DNA of 64,000 nt from contig JAVMKO010000006.1 of NCBI GenBank assembly GCA_032164245.1, forward strand, positions 10,431,001-10,495,000, written 5' to 3'. The DNA comes from Sternotherus odoratus. Taxonomy: Eukaryota; Chordata; Testudines; Kinosternidae. Below are positions 22,016-29,196 of this stretch, in pieces (positions within the stretch are counted from its first letter, which is position 1; every line of letters begins with the position of its first letter). The translations under genes were made by a program, and so were the position numbers. The notes beneath the pieces are model-generated. The model did not search any database. It was given only the letters and a program-made list of their open reading frames with translations, and was not told where the DNA came from.

Positions 22016-22195
22016 TTCTTCTTCGAGTGCTTGCTCATGTCCATTCCCATATGTGTGTGTGCGTTCCGCGCATGCCCGGTCGGACAGCTTTTCCCCAGCG
22101 GTACCCGTAGGGTCGGCAGGGGCGACCCCTGGAGTGGCGCCCTTATGGCCATGTATATATGCCCCTGCCGACCCTCCCCCGCTCAGTTCCTTCTT
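22016..22195 (+). repeat. DIRS left inverted terminal repeat
   Basis: TTCTTCTTCGAGTGCTTGCTC starts the element. From TGCTCATGTCCATTCCCATATG to CAGTTCCTTCTT the sequence is the reverse complement of the right repeat, with essentially no mismatch visible. The repeat carries a TATA box and an initiator at its inner edge. Confidence 0.95.
22154..22189 (+). promoter_or_regulatory. Putative DIRS sense promoter (TATA plus initiator)
   Basis: TATATAT at 22154-22160 is followed by TCAGTTC, matching the initiator consensus, with its A at 22185. The spacing of 31 bases is canonical. Transcripts from 22185 would have a 176-base leader to the Gag ATG and would lack most of the left terminal repeat. Confidence 0.6.
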
Positions 22196-22347
22196 TCCGT
22201 CCTTGGCGGTGGCTGGAACAGCTTACTCCTTTGTCAGTAGCGGTATCTTGTTCTTCTAGTTAGTTAGGTATTTAGGGTTAATTGTTCTTATCGTTAGCAT
22301 TGTTATAGTTCTTTAGTGTTAAGTAATTGTTAAGTAGTGTTAGATCT

Positions 22348-22376
22348 CTGACGCCGGGTTATGCCTGGGGCGTCAG
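22348..22376 (+). promoter_or_regulatory. Inverted repeat enclosing the Gag start codon
   Basis: CTGACGCC (22348-22355) and GGCGTCAG (22369-22376) are perfect complements, with a 13-base loop that contains the ATG at 22361-22363. It could act on start-codon use; chance is not excluded. Confidence 0.4.
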
Positions 22377-24616
22377 GGTTCAAAGCCTGTAAAGTCTGCG
22401 GCAAGCCTATGCCAATTAGTGACCCTCATTCCCGCTGCCTCAAGTGCCTGGGAGAGGGTCATCAGACTGAGAAGTGCGCGATCTGTAAGGGATTCAAACC
22501 GCGCACTAAAAAAGAGAGGGATTCCAGGCTGAAGTTAATCCTGATGGAATCCGCACTTCAGCCACCAACGGAGCCCTCTACTTCCAGCAGCGCACCGGCG
22601 TCGGTGCGCGGCACCGCGACGCCGAAGGGCCCGAGAACACCTCGGCACCGGTCGCCGCGGCACGGCTCCTCCTCCTCCAGAAGGCACCGGTCTCAGTCGC
22701 CGGTCCCTTCCAAGAGATCTAGAGGGCGCTCCCCGGTGCGCAAGGGCACGGGTGATCCCTCGATGGTGCCAGCAGCTCCGGAGCGCGCGAGGCGGCCCCG
22801 TTCAGAGCGCGCACCGATACTAGCACCGGAGCCCAGGGCCATCTCCCCGGAGATAGTGTCCTCTCGAGGAACCGAGGTGCCGGAATTGGAACTGCCCTCA
22901 ACCCCAGAGGCGTTCGAGGCAGTGGTGGACCTCATCGGTACCACGGTCGACCCGGCACCGCAGTTTGCGGTCCCGGCACCGGTCCCCCGCACCGTGGCTC
23001 CAACCATCCCGCCCGTGCCGGTGACGGCGGTACCGGCGAACTCGGCTCTAGCGGCACCGGCTATCTCAGCGGCACCGCTGATACCCGCACCGGCTCGCAC
23101 CGCACCGCAGGCACCGAGGTTCCCCGGGAAGCCGGAGATGTACTCCAGGGTCATGGCACCGGAGGGCACGGCACCGCCCTGGTCGCAGTCCGACTATTCT
23201 TCAGAGTCGGATGCATCCTCGTCGAGGTCCAGGTCTCGACATAGCCATAGCTCTCGGCACCATCATTCACGGCACCGGCACTCCTCCCATCGACGGCACC
23301 AGCAGCCATATGCGATGGTAGAGCAAGGCCCTCCCCAATGGCCTTTCTGGACCCCGTTTGCATGCCACCAAGCACAGGGGCCTCCGTCAGTGGCATCTTG
23401 GCCTTCCGTACCAAAGGGTCCGGTGTGTGCCACTATCACCAGACCCCAATCGGAGGGGCCTGGGGACGAGCATCTTCCTGGAACTTCTGACAGCCAGTCT
23501 GTACTCCAGGAAGCGCAAGGGGGTGATCCCATCCAACATCCCTTCCAGGAGGACACCCAAATGGAGAACCCTCAACCTGGCTCTTCTTCATCGTCCCCGG
23601 ACGACGCAGTGGCGGGCTCGTCTTATAATCTGCCACCCATGGACATTAGGGGCCATCAGGATCTGTTGAGGAGGGTGGCACAAAACCTCAATCTCCAGCC
23701 TGAGGAAATTAAGGGGGACGAGGAGGATCCCAATGTGGACATCCTCTCCTCCGACTCGCCGCCTCAGATAGCCTTGCCCTTTATGCGCAAAGTTAAATCC
23801 ACCATGGACACCCTATGGCAGACCCCCTCCTCGCTTCCACCTACAGCCAGGGGAGTGGAGCGCCGGTACTTCGCACCAAGGGAGGGGTACGAGTACCTTT
23901 TCACGCACCCACCGCCAGGCTCCCTGGTTGCGGATGCAGTGAACCATAGGGAGCGGCAGGGCCAGACAGGACCTACCCCAAAGTCGCATGACTCTAAGAA
24001 GTTGGACCTCTGGGGCAGGAAGGTGTACTCTTCTGCGGCGCTACAACTACGCATCGCAAACCAGCAGGCCGCCCTGGGGCGATACGCCTACAACACCTGG
24101 TCTACAATGACCAAATTCGAGGGCACCTTACCCAAGGAATCGGCCCACGACTTTAAGGCCATAGTACAAGAGGGCAGGGTGGTCTCCAGAGCTGCCCTGC
24201 AGGCCGCACTGGACGCAGCAGACTCAGCTTCACGGCAACTAGGCACAGCGGTATCTATGCGCCGGGGTGCCTGGTTGCATGTTTCTGGTATTCCCCCACC
24301 TGTGCAGGCGACCATACAAGACTTGCCGTTCGACAAGCAGGGGCTATTTGCCGTTGATACGGACAAAAAACTGCAGTCCATGAAGGACTCAAGGGCGATG
24401 CTCCGCTCTCTTGGCTTGCATACACCACAAGGCCAAAGAAGACCCTTTAGAGCTCCCCCGCCCCCGCCAGCCAGACCCCATCAGGCCCCTCCTTACAGGA
24501 GGGATCAGCCTAGAAGGGGCGGGAGGGGTAATAGTAGGGGCCGACAACGCTCCTCCTCTCGCCAGCCTCAGGGCCCAGGGAACAACCACCCCCCCGGACC
24601 CAGGCCGACCTTTTGA
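22361..24616 (+). CDS. DIRS Gag-like protein
   Basis: This is a 751-residue frame from ATG 22361 to TGA 24614-24616. The N-terminus holds a compact Cys/His cluster (CKVCGKPMP…PHSRCLKCLGEGH…KCAIC, residues 9-43), a likely zinc-binding module. It is followed by an Arg/Ser-rich stretch (about residues 75-130), a Pro/Ala-rich stretch, and a second Ser/His/Arg-rich block (about 280-315). A more regular region follows (about 430-660), and the tail is Pro/Arg/Gly-rich. The family role is nucleic-acid binding and particle formation; this is inferred from position and composition. The ATG sits in the loop of an 8-bp inverted repeat. The frame ends in TTT TGA, the proposed frameshift site. Confidence 0.85.
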   Translation: MPGASGFKACKVCGKPMPISDPHSRCLKCLGEGHQTEKCAICKGFKPRTKKERDSRLKLILMESALQPPTEPSTSSSAPASVRGTATPKGPRTPRHRSPRHGSSSSRRHRSQSPVPSKRSRGRSPVRKGTGDPSMVPAAPERARRPRSERAPILAPEPRAISPEIVSSRGTEVPELELPSTPEAFEAVVDLIGTTVDPAPQFAVPAPVPRTVAPTIPPVPVTAVPANSALAAPAISAAPLIPAPARTAPQAPRFPGKPEMYSRVMAPEGTAPPWSQSDYSSESDASSSRSRSRHSHSSRHHHSRHRHSSHRRHQQPYAMVEQGPPQWPFWTPFACHQAQGPPSVASWPSVPKGPVCATITRPQSEGPGDEHLPGTSDSQSVLQEAQGGDPIQHPFQEDTQMENPQPGSSSSSPDDAVAGSSYNLPPMDIRGHQDLLRRVAQNLNLQPEEIKGDEEDPNVDILSSDSPPQIALPFMRKVKSTMDTLWQTPSSLPPTARGVERRYFAPREGYEYLFTHPPPGSLVADAVNHRERQGQTGPTPKSHDSKKLDLWGRKVYSSAALQLRIANQQAALGRYAYNTWSTMTKFEGTLPKESAHDFKAIVQEGRVVSRAALQAALDAADSASRQLGTAVSMRRGAWLHVSGIPPPVQATIQDLPFDKQGLFAVDTDKKLQSMKDSRAMLRSLGLHTPQGQRRPFRAPPPPPARPHQAPPYRRDQPRRGGRGNSRGRQRSSSRQPQGPGNNHPPGPRPTF
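24608..24616 (+). promoter_or_regulatory. Putative +1 frameshift site (UUU UGA)
   Basis: The last sense codon of Gag is TTT, followed by TGA, with four T in a row (24611-24614). A +1 step at TTT re-pairs with TTT and enters the RT frame at GAA 24615. UUU-UGA and CUU-UGA are the classical +1 shift configurations of antizyme (nematode) and bacterial RF2 genes. The RT frame has no ATG upstream of its catalytic domain, which favours such a mechanism. Confidence 0.6.
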
Positions 24617-26540
24617 AGCTGCGCCCGGGGACGCCGAGCCAGCCTCCAACTCTATAGCTGCCCCCCTATTTGGGAACCGTCTATCCCATTTCTACCAGGC
24701 ATGGTCCTCTATCACCTCGGACAAGTGGGTTCTCAGCCTGGTAGAAGTGGGATATTCTATCCAATTCTCTGTTCTCCCTCCCACCCGCCCCCCGTGCCCG
24801 TCCCTCTTCAGGGACCCATCTCACGAGCAACTCCTAGAACAGGAGGTCCATACCCTCTTGTCTTTGGGTGCCATAGAGGAGGTTCCTCAAGAATTTCGGG
24901 GCAAGGGTTACTACTCCCGTTATTTCCTTATCCCGAAGGCCAAAGGGGGGCTCCGCCCCATCCTGGACTTGCGAGGCCTCAACTCCTACATAAAGAAGCT
25001 GAAGTTTCGCATGCTCTCATTGGCTGTCATAATTCCTGCTATGGATCAAGGAGACTGGTTCGCCGCCCTCGACTTAAAAGACGCATATTTCCACATTTCC
25101 ATCATCCCGAGCCACAGACGATTCCTGAGGTTCGTGATGGGATCCCGACATTACCAGTTTACCGTCCTTCCGTTCGGCCTCTCCTCAGCTCCAAGGGTAT
25201 TCACGAAATGCGTGGCGGTAGTCGCAGCATTCCTCAGACGGAACGGCATCCATGTCTACCCTTACCTGGACGACTGGCTCATCAGGGCACAGTCACGGGA
25301 GCTGCTTCTAACGCAAATAACGTTCATCAAAGCCACCCTCCTAAAGCTGGGCCTCATTCTGAATGTGCCGAAATCAACCCTCATCCCTACCCAGAGAATC
25401 GAGTTCATTGGGGTGATCCTAGACTCCCGCCGCGCGAGAGCCTTCCTACCTCCCTCTCGGGCCAAGGCCATGGGGGACATTATCCGGCCACTTCTCCGGT
25501 CTCCCATGACAACAGCAAGGAACTGTATGGTCCTGATGGGACACATGGCGGCGTGCACTTACGTGGTGCCATTTGCGAGACTCCATCTTCGCCCTCTGCA
25601 AGCCTGGTTCGCGAAGGTATACAACCAGCACAGAGACCCCCTCGACCTCGTAGTAACTCTACCATTGAAGGTAAGACAGTCCCTCTACTGGTGGCTCCAG
25701 CCCACGTCTCTGGGAAGCGGGGTGCCCTTTCACAAGCCCCAACCATCCATCACGTTGGTGACAGACGCTTCGGCGCTGGGTTGGGGAGCTCACCTGGGAA
25801 AGGCCACGACTCAGGGCCTATGGTCTCAGGAAGAGTTGTCTCTCCACATAAATGTTCGAGAGCTCAGAGCAGTTCGCCTGGCATGCCAGACGTTCCAGTC
25901 ACTCTTGAGGGGCAAGAGCGTGTCAGTCCTAACAGACAACACGGCCTCGATGTTTTATATAAACAAACAGGGTGGTGCTCGCTCCTCTCTCCTGTGCAAG
26001 GAAGCCCTCGCCCTTTGGGAGTTCTGCATTCCCAGAGGGATCTCCCTCACTGCGGCTTACCTTCCGGGAGTTCAGAACGTACTGGCGGACTCCCTGAGCC
26101 GCTCATTTCGGGGTCACGAATGGTCTCTCAGACCCGATGTAGCCCATTCAATTTTCCAAAGGTGGGGGTTTCCCCGCCTCGACCTGTTCGCCACAAAGGC
26201 CAACAGGAAGTGCCACAGGTTTTGCTCCCTCCTCAACCTCAGTCCAGGTTCAGAGGGGGACGCATTCCACACTCTATGGACGGGGGGTCTGCTTTACGCA
26301 TTTCCCCCGTTCCCCCTCGTACACAAGGTACTGGCGAAGGCCCGTCAGGACAAAGCATCGGTCATACTAATAGCGCCAGCCTGGCCTCGGCAACACTGGT
26401 ACACGTCCCTGTTGTCTCTCTGTGTGACGACGCCGATAACACTTCCTCTGTCACCGACATTGATCTCCCAAGACCACGGGAGGATGTTGCACCCCAACCT
26501 CCAGTCCCTCCACCTCACGGCGTGGTATATCCGTGGCTGA
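24612..26540 (+). CDS. DIRS reverse transcriptase / RNase H / methyltransferase-like protein
   Basis: The frame is open from 24384 to TGA 26538-26540, one base ahead of the Gag frame. It has no ATG before the RT domain, so it is probably entered by frameshift at 24611-24616. RT motifs: YFLIPKAKGGLRPILDLRGLN (near 24922-24985), AALDLKDAYFHI with the first catalytic Asp (about 25060-25095), LPFGLSSAP, and YLDD at 25263-25274. RNase H motifs: the Asp of TLVTDASALGWG (25764), the Glu of NVRELRAV (25860), the Asp of VLTDNTAS (25935) and the Asp of NVLADSLSR (26088). A DAM-like methyltransferase region follows (LDLFATKANR … LLYAFPPFPLV near 26290-26320); its usual (D/N)PP(Y/F) appears as FPPF. RT, RNase H and this domain in one protein are typical of DIRS elements. 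Confidence 0.93.
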   Translation, partial: FEAAPGDAEPASNSIAAPLFGNRLSHFYQAWSSITSDKWVLSLVEVGYSIQFSVLPPTRPPCPSLFRDPSHEQLLEQEVHTLLSLGAIEEVPQEFRGKGYYSRYFLIPKAKGGLRPILDLRGLNSYIKKLKFRMLSLAVIIPAMDQGDWFAALDLKDAYFHISIIPSHRRFLRFVMGSRHYQFTVLPFGLSSAPRVFTKCVAVVAAFLRRNGIHVYPYLDDWLIRAQSRELLLTQITFIKATLLKLGLILNVPKSTLIPTQRIEFIGVILDSRRARAFLPPSRAKAMGDIIRPLLRSPMTTARNCMVLMGHMAACTYVVPFARLHLRPLQAWFAKVYNQHRDPLDLVVTLPLKVRQSLYWWLQPTSLGSGVPFHKPQPSITLVTDASALGWGAHLGKATTQGLWSQEELSLHINVRELRAVRLACQTFQSLLRGKSVSVLTDNTASMFYINKQGGARSSLLCKEALALWEFCIPRGISLTAAYLPGVQNVLADSLSRSFRGHEWSLRPDVAHSIFQRWGFPRLDLFATKANRKCHRFCSLLNLSPGSEGDAFHTLWTGGLLYAFPPFPLVHKVLAKARQDKASVILIAPAWPRQHWYTSLLSLCVTTPITLPLSPTLISQDHGRMLHPNLQSLHLTAWYIRG

Positions 26541-27595
26541 ACCCAGCAGAGCTTCAGTGCTCGGAGTCAGTCAGGGAGGTCCTTCTGGGTAGCAGAAAAC
26601 CTTCCACAAGGGGAACCTACACTGCCAAATGGAAGCGCTTCTCACTGTGGGCTCAGAACAAGGGGGTGGATCCCTTGTCTTCTTCAGTCTCCACTATCCT
26701 GGACTACCTCCTTGAGCTGAAGCAGCAAGGACTAGCGCTTTCCACTGGTAGGGTACACCTGGCCGCCATTTCGGCGTTCCACCCGGGGGTCGATGACAAT
26801 TCGGTTTTTAGTAACCCCTTGGTTAGCAGATTCCTTAAGGGGTTGGAGAGGCTGTATCCTCAGATACGCCAACCAACCCCCCCTTGGGACCTCAACCTGG
26901 TTCTAACGGCCCTAATGAAACCCCCGTTCGAACCCATATCCTCCTGCCCCCTTTCTTATCTCTCATGGAAGACCGCGTTCTTAGTAGCAATCACTTCGGC
27001 ACGCAGAGTCTCTGAGATTAGGGCGTTCACTTCTGAACCGCCCTACACGATCTTCCATAGAGATAAGGTTCAGTTACGGCCTCACCCGGCCTTCCTGCCC
27101 AAAGTAGTCTCACCCTTTCATTTGAATCAGGAGGTGTTCCTACCGGTGTTTTTTCCCAAACCCCATGCGGATAACAGGGAAAGAATGCTTCACTCGTTGG
27201 ACGTCAAAAGAGCTTTAGCCTTTTACATAGAAAGGACCAAAGGTTTTCGTAAATCTCCACAACTTTTTATTTCAGTGGCAGAAAGGATGAGGGGGTTACC
27301 AATTTCTACTCAGCGCCTCTCGGCCTGGATCACTTCTTGTATCAAATTGTCTTATAACCTCTCGAATGCTACTCCACCAGCACTGTCGGCGCATTCCACC
27401 AGGGCCCAGGCCGCGTCCACGGCGTTCCTGGCGCACGTTCCAATCGTCGACATCTGTAGAGCAGCGACGTGGTCTTCAGTGCACACCTTCACTTCGCACT
27501 ACGCCATCGTGCAGCAGTCGATGGAGGATGCAGCTGTGGGACAGGCGGTCCTATTAACAGGTACTCAAAGTACTCCTCTCCCTCCTCCGAGATGA
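24701..27595 (+). CDS. DIRS tyrosine recombinase (integrase) frame
   Basis: This 964-codon frame opens at ATG 24701 and is in the same frame as Gag, with only the TGA at 24614 interrupting it. Its first 613 codons lie wholly over the RT frame and have no recognised domain. The recombinase lies in the last third: a core-binding-like region (STRGTYTAKWKRFSLWAQNK, about 26605-26665), then catalytic residues Arg769 (SARRVSEIR), His898 and Arg901 (AHSTRAQAA), Trp924 (RAATWSSVHTF) and the nucleophile Tyr934 (SHYAI). All are present. It joins the circular cDNA to the target with no duplication. The stop lies 13 bases before the internal complementary region. The true start is uncertain; splicing, readthrough or internal initiation are possible. 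Confidence 0.9.
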   Translation: MVLYHLGQVGSQPGRSGIFYPILCSPSHPPPVPVPLQGPISRATPRTGGPYPLVFGCHRGGSSRISGQGLLLPLFPYPEGQRGAPPHPGLARPQLLHKEAEVSHALIGCHNSCYGSRRLVRRPRLKRRIFPHFHHPEPQTIPEVRDGIPTLPVYRPSVRPLLSSKGIHEMRGGSRSIPQTERHPCLPLPGRLAHQGTVTGAASNANNVHQSHPPKAGPHSECAEINPHPYPENRVHWGDPRLPPRESLPTSLSGQGHGGHYPATSPVSHDNSKELYGPDGTHGGVHLRGAICETPSSPSASLVREGIQPAQRPPRPRSNSTIEGKTVPLLVAPAHVSGKRGALSQAPTIHHVGDRRFGAGLGSSPGKGHDSGPMVSGRVVSPHKCSRAQSSSPGMPDVPVTLEGQERVSPNRQHGLDVLYKQTGWCSLLSPVQGSPRPLGVLHSQRDLPHCGLPSGSSERTGGLPEPLISGSRMVSQTRCSPFNFPKVGVSPPRPVRHKGQQEVPQVLLPPQPQSRFRGGRIPHSMDGGSALRISPVPPRTQGTGEGPSGQSIGHTNSASLASATLVHVPVVSLCDDADNTSSVTDIDLPRPREDVAPQPPVPPPHGVVYPWLNPAELQCSESVREVLLGSRKPSTRGTYTAKWKRFSLWAQNKGVDPLSSSVSTILDYLLELKQQGLALSTGRVHLAAISAFHPGVDDNSVFSNPLVSRFLKGLERLYPQIRQPTPPWDLNLVLTALMKPPFEPISSCPLSYLSWKTAFLVAITSARRVSEIRAFTSEPPYTIFHRDKVQLRPHPAFLPKVVSPFHLNQEVFLPVFFPKPHADNRERMLHSLDVKRALAFYIERTKGFRKSPQLFISVAERMRGLPISTQRLSAWITSCIKLSYNLSNATPPALSAHSTRAQAASTAFLAHVPIVDICRAATWSSVHTFTSHYAIVQQSMEDAAVGQAVLLTGTQSTPLPPPR

Positions 27596-27607
27596 CTGCT
27601 CGTAAGT

Positions 27608-27706
27608 CACATATGGGAATGGACATGAGCAAGCACTCGAAGAAGAAAGAACAGTTACTTACCTCGTAACGTTGGTTCTTCGAGATGTGTTGCTCATGTC
27701 CATTCC
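27608..27706 (+). repeat. DIRS internal complementary region
   Basis: Bases 27608-27647 are the reverse complement of the left end (22016-22055). Bases 27646-27706 are the reverse complement of the right end (27891-27951). The two meet around 27646-27648. In the DIRS model such a region templates joining of the two cDNA ends into a circle and restores terminal sequence absent from the RNA. Confidence 0.95.
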
Positions 27707-27742
27707 GAATCCCACCCGCCTCCCCTCTGTCGGAGTACCGGC

Positions 27743-27951
27743 AAGAAGGAACTGAGCGGGGGAGGGTCGGCAGGGGCATATATACATGGCCATAAGGGCG
27801 CCACTCCAGGGGTCGCCCCTGCCGACCCTACGGGTACCGCTGGGGAAAAGCTGTCCGACCGGGCATGCGCGGAACGCACACACACATATGGGAATGGACA
27901 TGAGCAACACATCTCGAAGAACCAACGTTACGAGGTAAGTAACTGTTCTTT
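27743..27951 (-). repeat. DIRS right inverted terminal repeat with right-end extension
   Basis: It is the reverse complement of the left repeat from AAGAAGGAACTGAGCGGGGG to CATATGGGAATGGACATGAGCA. A right-only extension follows, running ACCAACGTTACGAGGTAAGT to CTGTTCTT. Confidence 0.95.
27753..27784 (-). promoter_or_regulatory. Putative DIRS antisense promoter
   Basis: This is the mirror copy of the left TATA (27784-27778 on the minus strand) and initiator (A at 27753), also 31 bases apart, directing antisense RNA into the element. Antisense transcription from the right repeat is known for Dictyostelium DIRS-1. Confidence 0.5.
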
Positions 27952-28120
27952 TAATGTAAGACTGGAGATACTTTCATTTTTTAGCAGAGTAGTACGACTG
28001 GCCATTATTTTCAGCAGAAAGTTTGTACTTGTATGTATGACTGTTAATAAAAGCACCTGTTCAGCTGCGAATGTCTGCGAATGACTGACTACCAGGGTCA
28101 GTCATAGGCAAAATGGTGCC
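27952..28120 (-). pseudogene. Upstream part of the hAT transposase remnant
   Basis: The minus strand ending at 27952 encodes a short segment rich in Lys, Ser and Tyr that leads in frame into the Leu-Gly-Phe start of the zinc-binding region at 22015, if the pre-insertion site had a single TTT. This shows that the DIRS element landed precisely inside an existing hAT coding region. Confidence 0.6.
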
Positions 28121-28790
28121 TGGCCAAACTTCTGTTTGGCGCCCTTTGTTTGGAGGTGGAGCAGCACCTGAAGTGAAGTGGAGGCTGGGCTGGAGGAACT
28201 TGGGGCCAGCAGCCCACCATAGGGGCTGGATTGGTCCGGCACAGCAGCCCACCACTGGGGGCCGGAGGTGGGGTCAGCAGCCTGCCCTGGGGGAGCTGCA
28301 GACTGCTGCGGGGGTCAGGACGGGAGCCCGCAACCCACTGCCCACTAGGATCGGGGCTGGGACCAGTCGCCTGCCACTGGGGGTCGGCGATGGGGTCAGC
28401 AGCCTGCCGCAGGGGAGCCGCAGCCTGCTGCAGCCGTCAAGGCTGGGGCCTGCCGCCCACCAGGGTCAGGGCTGGAGCCAGCAGCTCGTCCCGGGTATCG
28501 CGGCTGGAGCCGCCAGCCTTCCACGTGGGTCGGGCCTGGAGCCTGCCGCCCGCCCGGGTGGATCAGGGCAGGGACCCGCTGCCAGCCGGGGTCCGGGCAG
28601 GGGCTGGTAGTCCGCGCCAGGCTTCGGGGCTGGAGCGCGGCCTGTCACCAGTGTCGGGGCAGAGGCCGGGTCGCCTGTGTGGGTCGGGGCAGGGGCTGGG
28701 TCGCCCGCAGCGGTGCCAGGGGCTCGCGATCCCCACAAAAGTGGCCCGTGACCCCTCAAGGGGTCGCAACCCCCACTTTGAGAACCAGTG
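28121..28790. repeat. GC-rich degenerate tandem repeat ending in a hAT-like terminus
   Basis: Units of roughly 30-45 bases containing GGGGCTGG, GCCAGCAGCC and CCGCAGCCTGC recur with much divergence between 28150 and 28720. The right edge GGGTCGCAACCCCCACTTTGAGAACCAGTG is a hAT-type terminus. It pairs only roughly with the left end at 21594, and the flanking 8-mers (ACAACCTG and CTGTAGGG) differ, so the two may be separate hAT copies. Open frames here reflect GC content. Confidence 0.6.
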
Positions 28791-28799
28791 CTGTAGGGC

Positions 28800-29190
28800 T
28801 TTCCACAAACGCAGAGCTGGGTGATGCCACCAGCTCTGACTTTCAAATTTTGCTGAAAAATTCTTTCATTCTCTAACCAAAACAGCCCATTGTGTCCTAC
28901 CAGCTCTAGGTAGGCAGAGTTCACTTTCACTTGGACCTCCTGAAGAGGTGTAGCCCCAGCAAGCAACATTGGTTTGTTTTATACTGTTGCCCCTTTTTCA
29001 GATACCAGAGTGCCACTGTTAAACACCGGCATTGCCCCTCAGCCAAATGGTAGAAGAATTCTGGGAAATTCCAGGTTGGCTTCCCGTAAGAGGAGAAACC
29101 AGTGATGTGGATTCTTGATATATTCCCACTGTAACTTTCTTTATTTCCATATATATGTACTAGATCTGGAAAAGAGGCAGTTGCAAACAC
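28800..29190. other. Intronic sequence, nothing recognised
   Basis: No gene or repeat is supported. Confidence 0.4.
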
Positions 29191-29196
29191 CATGCA

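Larger units (their letters stand above)
22016..27951 (+). mobile_element. DIRS-type tyrosine-recombinase retrotransposon, apparently intact
   Basis: Gag-like, RT/RNase H/methyltransferase and tyrosine recombinase frames lie between inverted terminal repeats. Near the right end a 99-base internal complementary region matches the two ends of the element joined together. That match sets the ends at 22016 and 27950-27952 with shared T residues and no target duplication, as expected for tyrosine-recombinase integration. The right terminal repeat carries an extension of about 30 bases not present on the left, as described for DIRS1 of Dictyostelium. All three frames are uninterrupted and CpG is not depleted, so the insertion looks young. 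It lies inside a hAT remnant. Confidence 0.95.

Noticed and set aside
24411..24413. TTG at 24411 as a start for the RT frame
   Set aside because: It is not an ATG, and it lies inside Gag. The +1 shift at 24611-24616 explains RT expression better.
22693..25746. Antisense and third-frame open frames within the DIRS element (for example 158 codons on the minus strand)
   Set aside because: Shadows of the Gag and RT frames in GC-rich sequence; no domains.
21594..28790. One single hAT element spanning both flanks of the DIRS with matched ends
   Set aside because: The outer termini are only roughly inverted and the flanking 8-mers differ, so two separate hAT copies or later rearrangement cannot be excluded. 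Only the coding continuity is supported.
28113..28969. Open frames up to 197 codons rich in Gly, Ala, Pro
   Set aside because: They come from a GC-rich degenerate tandem repeat next to a hAT terminus; open on both strands, no domain.
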